From Pseudacidovorax sp. (lineage in GTDB: Bacteria > Pseudomonadota > Gammaproteobacteria > Burkholderiales > Burkholderiaceae_C): a stretch of 64,000 bases of DNA. The stretch is from contig NZ_JAGOPN010000021.1 in NCBI RefSeq assembly GCF_017991995.1, positions 62,001 through 126,000 on the forward strand, read 5' to 3'. The translations under genes and the position numbers were made by a program. This document shows, piece by piece, positions 1 through 8,464 of this stretch. The notes beneath the pieces are model-generated. The model was not told the DNA's origin and made no database searches. It saw nothing but the letters and a program-made list of their open reading frames with translations. How positions within the stretch are numbered: position 1 is the stretch's first letter; every line of letters starts with the position of its first letter.

Positions 1-641
1 TCTTCTCCGCCGTGGTGATCCTCGATGCCGAGGACCCGGGCACGCCGGACCTGGTGCGCCGCTATGTTCGCGAGCACGACCTGGTGGGCCTGCGCCTCTT
101 CGGTGGCCGCAAGCCGGACGGCAGCATGCCCTGGCTCGATTCACCCAACGCGCTCAAGAGCTGGGAGGCCGTGGACGAGGCCGGCATCGTCATGGACCTG
201 GAAGTGCTGGCCCAGGGCGGCGGCGGCCCGGCCGTGCCCGCGCTGCTGGCGCTGGCCGAGCGCTACCGCAACGTACGCATCGTGCTGGACCACCTGCTGG
301 AGCCCGAGCTGCACGACGGCCCGCATTTCGGCATGGACGCGCGCTGGGAGCAGCTGGCCGCCTGCGAGCGCATCTCCTTCAAGTTCACCTCCATCAACCT
401 CGATCACTGCCGCGAGGAAGGCTTTCCCGCCAACCGGGTGCTGCGGCGCGCGGTGGACCTGTTCGGCGCCGAGCGGGTGATGTGGGGCTCGGACATCGGC
501 ACCTCGTCGGGCACCTACCAGGACATGGTCCAGCGCATGATCGACGCGTCGGACCTGCTCACGCCGGCCGAGCAGCGGGCCGTGTGGCACGACACCGGCC
601 GCCGCGTGTTCGCCAAGGGCGGCGTCAGGGCGCACGCGTGA
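1..641 (+). CDS. Amidohydrolase-family (metal-dependent hydrolase) protein, 5' partial
   Basis: The frame is open to the left edge, so the true start lies outside; about 212 C-terminal residues are visible. They resemble the second half of the TIM-barrel Amidohydro_2 family (ACMSD/LigW/LigJ-like decarboxylases and hydrolases): a strand with VRIVLDH near residue 95 and the late metal-site motif VMWGSDIGTS near residue 160, whose Asp is normally catalytic. The N-terminal HxH metal site would lie outside the window. The stop codon overlaps the GTG start of the next gene (GTGA), so it belongs to the operon running to 5394. Such enzymes hydrolyse or decarboxylate small lactones and ring-cleavage acids; the exact substrate cannot be told. 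Confidence 0.75.
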   Translation, partial: FSAVVILDAEDPGTPDLVRRYVREHDLVGLRLFGGRKPDGSMPWLDSPNALKSWEAVDEAGIVMDLEVLAQGGGGPAVPALLALAERYRNVRIVLDHLLEPELHDGPHFGMDARWEQLAACERISFKFTSINLDHCREEGFPANRVLRRAVDLFGAERVMWGSDIGTSSGTYQDMVQRMIDASDLLTPAEQRAVWHDTGRRVFAKGGVRAHA

Positions 642-1279
642 ACGACCACGAGGAAGTCGCTGCCGGCGGCCTGGACACGGCCACCGCCTACCGCCTGATC
701 TGCGGCATCGTGGTGCCGCGGCCGGTGGCCTGGATCACCACGGTGGACCGCGACGGGCGCGTCAATGCCGCGCCCTTCAGCTCCTACAACTACGTGGCCC
801 ACAGCCCGCCGATGGTCGCCGTCAACATCGGCACGCGCCAAGGCACGCTGAAGGACACGGCCCGCAACATCCGCGACAGCGGCTTCTTCTGCGTCAACGT
901 GGCCACCGAGGAGGTGATGGAGACACTGCACCAGTGCGGCGCCGACTATCCGCCCGAGGTCGGCGAGCCCGAGGCCCTGGGCATCGCGCTGCTGCCCGGC
1001 GTGCACACGCCGGTGCCGCGCATCGCCGCCTCGCCCATCCACATGGAATGCCGGCTGGACCAGTTCGTCACGTTGGGCCGCGGGCTCAACACGCTCTACA
1101 TCGGCGAGGTGCTGAGTTTCCACCTGTCGCGCACGGTCTACGACGGGCGCAATGTCGACAGCCAGCGCCTGCGCCCCATCGCGCGGCTCGGCGGCCCGTA
1201 CTACGCGGCGCTGGGCCAGACCTTCCACCGCCCGGCGCTGCAGCGGCCGCCGGGCGAACCTGCCGGAGACACCCCATGA
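638..1279 (+). CDS. Flavin reductase-like FMN-binding protein
   Basis: This 213-residue protein matches the flavin reductase-like (DIM6/NTAB, PF01613) split-barrel family. Signs are the N-terminal GIVVPRPVAWITTVDRDG, then NAAPFSSYNYVAHSPPMV and FCVNVA, the usual FMN phosphate-binding and dimer segments. The GTG start at 638 overlaps the upstream TGA; earlier starts in the same frame would overlap the amidohydrolase. Members reduce flavin or carry FMN-dependent redox steps in oxidative catabolism. It is translationally coupled on both sides (its stop overlaps the ATG at 1276), suggesting that it serves the same pathway as the flanking amidohydrolase and aldolase. The electron acceptor is unknown. 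Confidence 0.8.
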   Translation: MNDHEEVAAGGLDTATAYRLICGIVVPRPVAWITTVDRDGRVNAAPFSSYNYVAHSPPMVAVNIGTRQGTLKDTARNIRDSGFFCVNVATEEVMETLHQCGADYPPEVGEPEALGIALLPGVHTPVPRIAASPIHMECRLDQFVTLGRGLNTLYIGEVLSFHLSRTVYDGRNVDSQRLRPIARLGGPYYAALGQTFHRPALQRPPGEPAGDTP

Positions 1280-2052
1280 CGCGCCCACTGCTTCCCACCG
1301 GTGATGACTGGCATGTCGGCACCTTCGTCAAGACCACCTCGCCGCAGTGCGTGGAGATTCTGGGCGGCACCGGCCTGGACTTCGCGGTGCTCGATGCCGA
1401 GCATGCGCCCTTCGACCGCGCGGCGCTGGACCTCGCGCTCATGGCGGGCCGAAGCTGCGGGCTGCCGCTGTTCGTGCGCGTGCTGGAGCGCACGGCCGCC
1501 GGCCTGCTCTCGGTGCTGGACATGGGCGCGGCCGGCGTGCTGGTGCCGCATGTGGACACGGCCGCCGACGCGCGCGAGGTGGTCGCCCATTGCCGCTACG
1601 TGGGCGGCGACCGCGGCTATTCCAGCTCGCCGCGCGCTGCCGGCTATGGCGCCCTGGGCATGAAGGAGGCCATCTGGCAGGGCGACCGCAGCGTGGTGCT
1701 GGCCCAGATCGAGAGCGTGGAGGCGGTGCGCAATGCCGCGGCCATCGCCGCCGTCGACGGCGTGGCCGGGCTCTTCATCGGGCGCGCCGACCTGGCGCTG
1801 TCGATGGGCCTGGACAGCGCCCAGGCGCCGGAGGTGGCCGAGGCCACCGAGCAGGTCATCCGCGACGGTCTGGCCGCCGGCAAGCTGGTCGGCATGTTCG
1901 TCGGCAGCCAGGCCGAGCGCGAGCGCTACCGCGCCCTCGGCGTGCGCTGGTTCATCCATGGCTCCGACCAGGGGCTGCTGCGCCAGGCGGCGCAGGCCAT
2001 CGCCCGGCCCGCCGCGCCGGCTTCTTCCTCCTCTTCGAAGGTGACTGCATGA
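1276..2052 (+). CDS. HpcH/HpaI-family class II aldolase
   Basis: The 258-residue product is a typical HpcH/HpaI aldolase, a divalent-metal-dependent enzyme that cleaves 4-hydroxy-2-oxo acids to pyruvate and an aldehyde. It shows FAVLDAEHAPFDR near residue 35 (base His/Asp region), LVPHVDTAADA near 90, the metal-binding Glu in VLAQIESVEA near 140 and FIGRADLALSMG near 165. The last 15 residues are a Ser/Ala-rich tail. ATGA overlaps on both sides tie it to the flavin reductase and cupin genes. The position in an operon with a tartrate-dehydratase-like pair suggests it performs the terminal C-C cleavage of the pathway. The aldehyde co-product is not predictable. Confidence 0.85.
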   Translation: MTRPLLPTGDDWHVGTFVKTTSPQCVEILGGTGLDFAVLDAEHAPFDRAALDLALMAGRSCGLPLFVRVLERTAAGLLSVLDMGAAGVLVPHVDTAADAREVVAHCRYVGGDRGYSSSPRAAGYGALGMKEAIWQGDRSVVLAQIESVEAVRNAAAIAAVDGVAGLFIGRADLALSMGLDSAQAPEVAEATEQVIRDGLAAGKLVGMFVGSQAERERYRALGVRWFIHGSDQGLLRQAAQAIARPAAPASSSSSKVTA

Positions 2053-2894
2053 GCACTTCCACGATCCGACCCGCCTCCGTCGCCCGCCACCATGACGAGC
2101 CGCCCGCGCACGAGGCCGACGGCGCCCGCACCTGGGTGGGCCGCGGCGCCAACTTCATCGTGGCCGTGAGTGAGGTCCAGGCCGGTGCGACGCTGGCGCG
2201 CCGCGATCAGCCCGACGAATACTTCGTCTTCCTGCCCGATGCCGGCGCCACCATCCACGCGGGCGACGCCAGCATCGAGGCCGGCGCCGAGTCCGTGACC
2301 ATCGTGCCGCCCGGCGACAGCCGGGTGGTGATGAAGGCCACCGGGCAGGTGGTCCGTGTCTTCTCCCACCGGGCGGCCGACCTGCTGGCGCTGGCCGGCA
2401 ACGCGGCCGACTATGCCCAGCCCACGCCCGAGGTGGCGCCGCTCGTGCCCTGGCCCACGCCGGCGGACGGCTTCCGGCTGCGGCACTATCCGCTGGCGCA
2501 GCACACGCAGGCCGACAGCAACATGCGCATCTTCCGCAGCACCAACCTGATGGTGAACGTGATGACGCCGCGCATGGTGGCCCGCGACGTGCGCAAGCTG
2601 AGCCCCCATTCGCATGCGGACTTCGAGCAGGGCTCGCTGGCGATCCGTGGCGACTGGGTGCACCACATGCGCTATCCCTGGACGGCCGACATGAACGACT
2701 GGCGCGAGGACGAGGCCATCCGCGTCGGCAGCCCCTCGCTCACGGTGATCCCGCCCAAGGTGATTCACACCAGCCGCAACACCAACGACGGCGGCGCCTG
2801 GCTGCTGGACATCTTCGCCCCGCCGCGCATGGACTTCGCCGGCAAGCCGGGCAAGGTGGCCAACGAGCACGACTATCCGCTGCCCACGGCGTGA
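2049..2894 (+). CDS. Two-domain cupin protein
   Basis: The 281-residue protein looks like a bicupin. The C-terminal half carries recognisable cupin metal motifs: LSPHSHADFEQGSLAI (HxH and E ligands, near residue 180) and VIPPKVIHTSRN (third His, near 240). The N-terminal half has a degenerate cupin with DEYFVFLPDAG and VTIVPPGDSR but few metal ligands. It starts at the ATG overlapping the aldolase stop (ATGA). Cupins of this kind act as isomerases, dioxygenases or binding proteins; no subfamily could be assigned. Its place among hydrolase, aldolase and dehydrogenase genes suggests an isomerase or accessory step on a small oxygenated acid (inference). Confidence 0.7.
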   Translation: MSTSTIRPASVARHHDEPPAHEADGARTWVGRGANFIVAVSEVQAGATLARRDQPDEYFVFLPDAGATIHAGDASIEAGAESVTIVPPGDSRVVMKATGQVVRVFSHRAADLLALAGNAADYAQPTPEVAPLVPWPTPADGFRLRHYPLAQHTQADSNMRIFRSTNLMVNVMTPRMVARDVRKLSPHSHADFEQGSLAIRGDWVHHMRYPWTADMNDWREDEAIRVGSPSLTVIPPKVIHTSRNTNDGGAWLLDIFAPPRMDFAGKPGKVANEHDYPLPTA

Positions 2895-3913
2895 TGAGCA
2901 GGCCTGTGGCGGACGAAGCGCAGGAGCCGGCGGCCCCGCGCATCTGCGTGGTCGGCGCCGGTGCCATCGGCGGCTGGCTGGCCGCGCGGCTGGCGCTGGC
3001 TGGCGAAAAGGTCAGTGTGCTGGCGCGCGGCGCCACGCTGCAGGTCCTGCAGCGACAGGGCCTGGAACTGCGCAGTCAGGGCGAGCGCCATGTCGTGCCG
3101 GTGCGCGCGGCCGAGGCGCCCGAGGCCCTGGGCCCGCAGGACATCGTGCTGCTGACCGTCAAGGCGCCCGCGCTGCCGGCCCTCGCACCGCGGCTCGCGC
3201 CCTTGCTGCATCCCGGCACGCTGGTGTTGAGCGCTGCCAACGGACTGCCCTGGTGGTACTTCCTGGCCGGCGGCCGCAGCTGTGCGGGCCTGCGGCTGCG
3301 CAGCGTCGACCCTGACGCGCGCATCGAAGCCGCGCTGCCGCTGCCCCAGTTGCTGGGCCTGAGCGTCTTCGCGGCCTGCCATTGCCCCGCGCCCGGCGTG
3401 GTGCAGCACGACAGCGGCGGCCGGCTGCTGCTGGGCGAGCCAGCCGGCGGCGACAGCACGCGTGTGCAGCTGTTGGCGCAGCGGCTCAAGGGCGCTGGCC
3501 TCGACGCCCAGGTGAGCGGAGACATCCGCCGCGACATCTGGCTCAAGCTGCTGGGCAATGCCTGCTTCAACCCGGTGAGCCTGCTCGCCGGTGCGCATAC
3601 CGACGACATGATCGACACGCCCGAACTGCACGCCCTGTTCGTGCGGATGATGGACGAGTTGCTGGGCATCGGCGGGCGCATCGGCCTGGCGCTGGACATC
3701 GAGCCGGCGCGGCGCATCGCGCAGGCGCGGGCGCTGGGCCACATCAAGACCTCGATGCTGCAGGACTTCGAGGCCGGCCGGCCGGTGGAGATCGGCGCCA
3801 TCCTCGGCGCGGTGCTGGAATGCGCCGCCGCGGTGGCGATGCCGCTGCCGGCCCTGGCCACTATCCACGGGCTGGCCAAGCTGCGCGCGCAGAGCAGCGG
3901 CGTCGCCGCCTGA
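2894..3913 (+). CDS. Ketopantoate reductase family (PanE/ApbA-like) dehydrogenase, copy 1
   Basis: This protein of about 339 residues has an N-terminal Rossmann fold with ICVVGAGAIGGWLAARL (GxGxxG), and the ApbA_C helical domain with NACFNPVSLLAGA and TSMLQDFEAGRPVEIGAI. The family reduces 2-oxo acids to 2-hydroxy acids with NADPH. The ATG at 2894 overlaps the cupin stop (TGATG); a GTG one codon earlier is also possible. It probably is not the housekeeping panE: it is embedded in a catabolic operon, and a second family member lies at 8909-9838. A role in oxidising a 2-hydroxy acid or 2-hydroxymethyl acid intermediate is likely (inference). Confidence 0.82.
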   Translation: MSRPVADEAQEPAAPRICVVGAGAIGGWLAARLALAGEKVSVLARGATLQVLQRQGLELRSQGERHVVPVRAAEAPEALGPQDIVLLTVKAPALPALAPRLAPLLHPGTLVLSAANGLPWWYFLAGGRSCAGLRLRSVDPDARIEAALPLPQLLGLSVFAACHCPAPGVVQHDSGGRLLLGEPAGGDSTRVQLLAQRLKGAGLDAQVSGDIRRDIWLKLLGNACFNPVSLLAGAHTDDMIDTPELHALFVRMMDELLGIGGRIGLALDIEPARRIAQARALGHIKTSMLQDFEAGRPVEIGAILGAVLECAAAVAMPLPALATIHGLAKLRAQSSGVAA

Positions 3914-3928
3914 AAGAAGGAGGCGGAC

Positions 3929-4798
3929 ATGCCCATCACCAGCGAGCAGGTGGCCCAGGTCGTGGCCGACCTCTACGAATGGTCCCTCAAGAAGGTGCCC
4001 AACGACACCCAGGCGGCCCTGCGCGAGGCCGTGCCGCGCGAGGGCAACGACACCGGCCGCAAGACGCTCACCATCATGCTCAAGTCCGCCGAGGCGGCGG
4101 AGCGCACCGGTGGCCTGGTGTGCTCGGATGTGGGCATTCCCACCTACAGCATCAAGATCGGCACCCGCGTGCGCTTCGAGGGGCCGGTGCGGCAAGCCAT
4201 CGTGGAAGGCTTTGCGCGCATGGCCGCGCGCAGCGATCCGCCCATCCTCAAGATGGTGACCAACCCGCTCACGCACGAGCGCAGCCATGCGGGCAAGGAC
4301 ATGCCCATCGTCACCTTCGACCTGCTGGACGAGGCCGACTACGTGGACATCACCTGCGCGCCCAAGGCCATGGGCACCGGCCGGTGGGAGGCGCTGGACA
4401 CCTTCGTCTACCCCTCGCTGGAGACCATCGAGAACTACGTGCTCGACACGGTGGTGCGCGCCGGCTCGCAGCCCTGCCCGCCCATCGTCGTGGGCGTGGG
4501 CATCGGCGGCACCTTCGACCATGCGGCCCGCATCGCCAAGGAGGCGGTGCTGCGCCCCTTCGGCCAGACCAATCCGGAGCCCACGCTGGCCGCCATGGAA
4601 GGCCGCCTGCTCGCCGCCATCAACCGCCTGGGCTTCGGCCCCATGGGCACGGGCGGCGACACCACGGCCATGGCGGTGCACATCAACTACGCGGCCTCGC
4701 ACGGCTTCGTGCCGGTGGCCGTGAGCCTGAACTGCTGGATCAACCGCCGCACGCGTGCGCGCCTGCATGCGGACGGCCGCGTGGAGCGCATCGAATGA
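3929..4798 (+). CDS. Class I fumarase / L(+)-tartrate dehydratase alpha-type subunit
   Basis: The 289-residue protein matches the N-terminal part of class I fumarases as encoded separately in two-subunit enzymes. Three Cys residues expected to hold the [4Fe-4S] cluster are present in GGLVCSDVGIPTYS, VDITCAPKAMG and AVSLNCWINRR, along with GIGGTFDHAA and GPMGTGGDTTA. A strong Shine-Dalgarno (AAGAAGGAGG) sits just before the ATG at 3929. The length is close to TtdA (about 300 residues). The enzyme hydrates or dehydrates fumarate, tartrate or, in some family members, mesaconate; sequence alone does not choose. It forms one enzyme with the next gene, whose ATG overlaps this stop. Confidence 0.87.
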   Translation: MPITSEQVAQVVADLYEWSLKKVPNDTQAALREAVPREGNDTGRKTLTIMLKSAEAAERTGGLVCSDVGIPTYSIKIGTRVRFEGPVRQAIVEGFARMAARSDPPILKMVTNPLTHERSHAGKDMPIVTFDLLDEADYVDITCAPKAMGTGRWEALDTFVYPSLETIENYVLDTVVRAGSQPCPPIVVGVGIGGTFDHAARIAKEAVLRPFGQTNPEPTLAAMEGRLLAAINRLGFGPMGTGGDTTAMAVHINYAASHGFVPVAVSLNCWINRRTRARLHADGRVERIE

Positions 4799-5394
4799 AG
4801 GCGCTGCGACTGCCCCTCGAGCGCGCCGAGGCCGAGGCCCTGGCGGTGGGCGACCTGGTCACCGTCAGCGGCCAGGTCACCATGTCCATCGGCCTGCCCA
4901 CGCACCAGCGCATGGTGGACCACCTGGCGCGCGGCGAGCCGCTGCCGGTGGACCTGCGCGGCGGCGCCTTCTTCCACCTGAGCTGCTTCAACCGCGAGCG
5001 GGCGGACGGGCAGGGCCACGAGGCGCTGTACCTCAACCCGACCACCAGCACCCGCTACAGCCCCTACATGCCGGCCCTCATCGAAGGTGCCGGCCTGCGG
5101 CTGGTGGGCGGCAAGGGCGGGCTGGATGCGGCCAGCGTGCAGGCGCTGCAGCGCCAGGGCTGCGTCTACCTGTCCTTCCTGGGCGGCGGCTGCACGCTGC
5201 TGTCGCAGGCCATCCGTCGGGTCGTCGCCGTGCACTGGACCGACTACATCGCCCAGTTCCGCCTGCTGACGCTGGAGGTCGAGGACCTGGGCCCGGCCAC
5301 CGTGGCCATCGATGCCCACGGCCGCAGCGTGTATGCCGACCTGCGCCAGCAGGCCGAGCAGCGGCTGCAAGACCTACGCGCCGCGCGCGCCTGA
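4795..5394 (+). CDS. Class I fumarase / tartrate dehydratase beta-type subunit
   Basis: The 199-residue protein corresponds to the C-terminal (Fumerase_C) domain of class I fumarases, in the size range of TtdB. It shows LVTVSGQVTMSIGLPTHQRM near the N terminus, NPTTSTRYSPYMPALIEG near residue 80, and VGGKGG, the swivelling-domain segment that binds substrate carboxylates. The ATG overlaps the alpha-subunit stop, so equimolar translation is expected. It ends the plus-strand operon; the convergent aroQ-like gene stops only 23 bases further on, with no clear intrinsic terminator in the gap. Confidence 0.87.
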   Translation: MKALRLPLERAEAEALAVGDLVTVSGQVTMSIGLPTHQRMVDHLARGEPLPVDLRGGAFFHLSCFNRERADGQGHEALYLNPTTSTRYSPYMPALIEGAGLRLVGGKGGLDAASVQALQRQGCVYLSFLGGGCTLLSQAIRRVVAVHWTDYIAQFRLLTLEVEDLGPATVAIDAHGRSVYADLRQQAEQRLQDLRAARA

Positions 5395-5417
5395 GTGCCG
5401 GCCGGCGCGGCTGCCCG

Positions 5418-5867
5418 TCAGGCGGCGGCCCGCGCCCGCGCGTGCGTGACGGCCGTGCGCAGCGCCAGCCGGTAGCTGTCCACCCCGAAGCCCGCGATCT
5501 GCCCCTGCACGATGTCCGCGAAGACGGAATGGTGCCGGAAGGCCTCGCGCGCATGGATGTTGGACATGTGCAGCTCCACGATGGGGCAGGTCAGGATGGC
5601 CAGCGCGTCGCGGATGCCGTAGCTGTAGTGCGTCCAGGCACCGGCGTTGAGCATCACGCCGTCCGCGCCGTCGAAGTAGGCCTGGTGGATGCGCTCGACC
5701 ATCGCGCCTTCGTAGTTGGTCTGGAAGGACTCGACCGCCACCCCCAGTTCGCCCGCCAGCATCTGCAGTTCGCCGTCGATCTGCGCCAGCGTCGTCGTGC
5801 CGTACTGCTTGGGATCGCGCTTGCCGAACATGTTGTGGTTGATGCCATGCAGCATGAGGAATTTCAT
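5418..5867 (-). CDS. aroQ: Type II 3-dehydroquinate dehydratase (AroQ-like), divergent pocket
   Basis: The 149-residue length and fold signatures are those of type II dehydroquinase, which converts 3-dehydroquinate to 3-dehydroshikimate. All catalytic positions known from the family seem retained: Asn in LHGINHNMFG, Arg in GKRDP, Tyr in KQYG, Asn and His in LNAGAWTHYS, His in VELHMSNIHAR and the following Arg. The nearly universal LNGPNLN loop reads LHGINHN, however, and the usual AYTH is AWTH, so the substrate pocket differs. A good Shine-Dalgarno (AGGAGA) precedes the ATG. It lies downstream of aroE, CaiB and MaoC genes, so it is probably catabolic rather than the biosynthetic copy. An activity on a related cyclic polyol acid is possible. 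Confidence 0.85.
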   Translation of the reverse strand: MKFLMLHGINHNMFGKRDPKQYGTTTLAQIDGELQMLAGELGVAVESFQTNYEGAMVERIHQAYFDGADGVMLNAGAWTHYSYGIRDALAILTCPIVELHMSNIHAREAFRHHSVFADIVQGQIAGFGVDSYRLALRTAVTHARARAAA

Positions 5868-5886
5868 CGCCGTGTCTCCTGCGCGC

Positions 5887-6708
5887 TCACGTCAGCGGCA
5901 CGGTCAGCTTGGCGATGACGGCCGCCGTGTCGGGCCGCACGCCGCGCCACCAGTCGAAGGCCTCGGCGGCCTGCTCGACCAGCATGCCCACGCCATCGGC
6001 CAGCCGCTTGACGCCCGTCTGCTGCGCCATGCGCAGGAAGGGCGTCAGGCCCTTGCCGTAGGCGAGTTCGTAGGCCAGGCCGTCGGCGGTGAACACCGTG
6101 GCCGGCACGGGCGGCAACTCGCCGCGCAGGCTGGCCGAGGTGGCGTTGAAAACGAGGTCGAAGCGGTGGCCGTCCAGGTCCTGGTAGCCGCAACCGCGCA
6201 CCGGGCCGTGGCTGCGCAATTCGGCGGCGAGGGCGGTGGCCTTCTCGACCGTGCGGTTCGCGATCACCAGCTCGGCCGGGTCCTGCTCCAGGAAGGGCAG
6301 CAGCGCGCCGCGCGTGGCGCCGCCCGCGCCCAGGATGAGCACGCGCTTCCCGCGCATGGCGCAGCCCAGGTTCTCCACGACGTCGCGCGTCAGCCCCACG
6401 CCGTCGAAGTTCTCGGCCAGCACGCGCTCGCCCTCGAACTTCAGCGCGTTGACCGCGCCCGCCAGGCTGGCGCGCGGCGAACGCTCGGTGGCGAAGGCGA
6501 ACGCGTCGAGCTTGAGGGGCGCCGTGACGTTCATGCCGTGGCCACCGGCGGCGCGGAAGGCCTGGGCATCCTCGGCGAACTGGCCGAGGCGGCCTTCGAT
6601 GGCCGTGTAGACCAGGTCCTGGCCCGTGGCCGCGGCGAACATGCCGTGGATCAGCGGCGACTTGGTATGGCCGATGGGGTTGCCGATGACGGCGTATTGA
6701 TCACTCAT
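5887..6708 (-). CDS. aroE: Shikimate dehydrogenase family protein (AroE-like)
   Basis: The 273-residue protein is AroE-like: GNPIGHTKSPLIH at the N terminus, GMNVTAPLK with the catalytic Lys, GAVNAL, the NADP-binding VLILGAGGATRGAL with NRT, and DGVGMLVEQA with the conserved Gln. The canonical NTDG substrate motif reads NFDG, a Thr-to-Phe change in the active site. The start overlaps the CaiB stop (ATGA) and has GGAGA upstream. The family oxidises shikimate or quinate, or reduces 3-dehydroshikimate. Together with the altered AroQ copy and CoA enzymes, this suggests a catabolic role with quinate/shikimate-like compounds or relatives, not aromatic amino acid synthesis (inference). Confidence 0.87.
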   Translation of the reverse strand: MSDQYAVIGNPIGHTKSPLIHGMFAAATGQDLVYTAIEGRLGQFAEDAQAFRAAGGHGMNVTAPLKLDAFAFATERSPRASLAGAVNALKFEGERVLAENFDGVGLTRDVVENLGCAMRGKRVLILGAGGATRGALLPFLEQDPAELVIANRTVEKATALAAELRSHGPVRGCGYQDLDGHRFDLVFNATSASLRGELPPVPATVFTADGLAYELAYGKGLTPFLRMAQQTGVKRLADGVGMLVEQAAEAFDWWRGVRPDTAAVIAKLTVPLT

Positions 6709-7961
6709 CACTTCATCTCCTTGGTGTAGAGCACGCCGTCGGCCTGCATCTGGGCGATCTCGTCGGTGCTGTAGCCGAGTGCCGCGGCGATCTCCGCGTT
6801 GTGCTGACCCAGGTCGGGCGCGACCTGGCGAATGGTGGTGTCGCAGTCCGAGAACTTGAAGGGCAGGTTGGGCAGACGGATCTTGCCGAGCACCGGATGC
6901 TCCTGCTCCACCACCATGCCGCGGGCCTGGATCTGCGGATCGGCCAGCACCTCGTCGATGCGCTGCACCTTGGCACAGGGCACGTCGATGCCGTCCAGCA
7001 GCGCCAGCACGTCGGCCACCCGGCGCGAGGCCACCCAGGGCTTGACCACGGCCAGGATCTCCAGCCGGTTCGCGTTGCGGCCGGTCGAGGTATGGAAGCG
7101 GGCATCGGCACCGAAGCCGGTCGGGCCGCCGTGGGCCTCCACCAGCGCCGCGAAACGCTTCCAGGCATCGTCCACCTGCGCGGCGATCACCAGGTCGCCA
7201 TCGGCCGCGCGGAACACGCCGTAGAGCGTGGAGGTGGGCATGTCGTGCCCGGTCTGCTCCGGCAGCACCTTGCCGCCCGACAGGGTGTAGCACTGCACCG
7301 CGTATTCATGCATGGAGACCAGCGTGTCGTACAGCGCCATGTCGATGTGCTGGCCACGGCCCGTGTGGGTGCGGCCCAGCAGCGCGGCGTTGATGGCCGC
7401 CACCGCGTGGATGCCGGTGTACATGTCGCCCAGCGAGATGCGCAGCAGCGGCGGCGGCTCGCCCGGCGTGCCCACCATCTGCATGATGCCGCTCTTGGCC
7501 TCGGCGATCAGGCCGAAGCCGGCGCGGTGCGCGTCGGGGCCGGTGTGGCCGTAGGCCGAGATGGAGCAATACACCAGGCCCGGGTTGCGCGCGCTCAGCT
7601 CGGCATAGCCCAGGCCCAGCTTGTCGAGCGCGCCGGGGCGGTAGTTCTCGATGAACACGTCGGCGCTGTCCACCAGCTTGTGCATCAGCGCCTTGCCGCG
7701 CGGGTCCTTGGTATTGACGGACAGGCCCTGCTTGCCCATGTTGAGCTGCAGGAAGTAGCCGGAGTAGGCATCGTCCTCACCCACGAACCAGGCATGGTGG
7801 CGGCCGGCGTCGCCGCTGCCGGGACGCTCCACCTTGATGACCTCGGCGCCCAGGCCCGCCAGGCAGCGGCCCACGTAGGGGCCGGCCAGGAAGTGCGAGT
7901 AGTCGATGACGCGAATGCCGGCCAGCGGCAGCGGCTGCGTGTTCTCGGGAGCCACGCTCAT
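6708..7961 (-). CDS. CaiB/BaiF family (class III) CoA-transferase
   Basis: The 417-residue protein has the family's typical length. Signatures are the N-terminal GIRVIDYSHFLAGPYVGRCL, LGAEVIKVERPG, NMGKQGLSVN, FIENYRPGALDKLGLGY and TGRGQHIDMALYD, whose Asp aligns with the residue that forms the aspartyl-CoA anhydride in this family. These enzymes move CoA between carboxylic acids without ATP. The stop overlaps the aroE start and its start overlaps the stop of the MaoC gene (7958-7961), so the three are translationally coupled. A CoA-transferase next to a MaoC hydratase suggests activation then hydration of an unsaturated acid, as in itaconate or mesaconate degradation (inference). Confidence 0.9.
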   Translation of the reverse strand: MSVAPENTQPLPLAGIRVIDYSHFLAGPYVGRCLAGLGAEVIKVERPGSGDAGRHHAWFVGEDDAYSGYFLQLNMGKQGLSVNTKDPRGKALMHKLVDSADVFIENYRPGALDKLGLGYAELSARNPGLVYCSISAYGHTGPDAHRAGFGLIAEAKSGIMQMVGTPGEPPPLLRISLGDMYTGIHAVAAINAALLGRTHTGRGQHIDMALYDTLVSMHEYAVQCYTLSGGKVLPEQTGHDMPTSTLYGVFRAADGDLVIAAQVDDAWKRFAALVEAHGGPTGFGADARFHTSTGRNANRLEILAVVKPWVASRRVADVLALLDGIDVPCAKVQRIDEVLADPQIQARGMVVEQEHPVLGKIRLPNLPFKFSDCDTTIRQVAPDLGQHNAEIAAALGYSTDEIAQMQADGVLYTKEMK

Positions 7962-8437
7962 GCCGGCCTCCGCGGAATCATCAGGCGGTGCTCGCCCTTC
8001 TGCACGACCTCGCCGTGCTGGTTGACGAGCTCAGAGGGCTGGATGACGATGCCCCAGCCGGGCCGGCTCTTCGATGCGCGCAGGCCGGTGACGGTGAAGC
8101 GCACGTGCAGCCGGTCGTTGATCTTGATGGGCAGCAGGAAGTCCCAGGTCCAGCCCAGCGACATGCCGGGCAGGAAGCGGTATTCGCTGCGCGTCTTCAG
8201 GCCGTCGGCGACGGAAAGACCGAACAGCCCGTGCGCCACGCGGGTGCCGAAGGGCGTGGTCTTGGCATAGTCCTCGTCGATGTGCACCGGCGTGTAGTCG
8301 CCGGTCAGCTCGGCATAGGCGTTGATGCGCGCCTCGGTCACCTCGTACTCGGGGCTGGTGCAGGTGTCGCCTTCGCGGGCGTCGTCCCAGTATTTCTCGG
8401 GCGTCGAGAAGTGCTGCGGGGGTGGGGTCAGTTTCAT
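7958..8437 (-). CDS. MaoC-like (R)-specific hydratase
   Basis: The 159-residue single hot-dog protein carries the hydratase-2 motif: ELTGDYTPVHIDEDYAK supplies the catalytic Asp and His, followed by PFGTRVAHGLFG. A C-terminal PSELVNQHGEVVQKGEH strand completes the fold. MaoC-type proteins add water to trans-2-enoyl-CoA or mesaconyl-/itaconyl-type CoA esters. The gene overlaps the CoA-transferase start by four bases, so the pair likely acts in sequence. It begins 28 bases after the VOC protein gene upstream. The substrate is unknown. Confidence 0.87.
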   Translation of the reverse strand: MKLTPPPQHFSTPEKYWDDAREGDTCTSPEYEVTEARINAYAELTGDYTPVHIDEDYAKTTPFGTRVAHGLFGLSVADGLKTRSEYRFLPGMSLGWTWDFLLPIKINDRLHVRFTVTGLRASKSRPGWGIVIQPSELVNQHGEVVQKGEHRLMIPRRPA

Positions 8438-8464
8438 GGGGATTCGTCTCCGGAATCGAAAAGA

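Noticed and set aside
2873-4768. Long open frame on the minus strand opposite the ketopantoate reductase and fumarase alpha genes
   Set aside because: The predicted protein has no family motif and its composition is that of a GC-rich antisense shadow; the plus-strand genes carry clear motifs and coupled starts.
5395-5417. GCCGGCCGGC palindrome between the convergent operons as a terminator
   Set aside because: The stem is too short and has no T tract on either strand; it is a common short GC palindrome.
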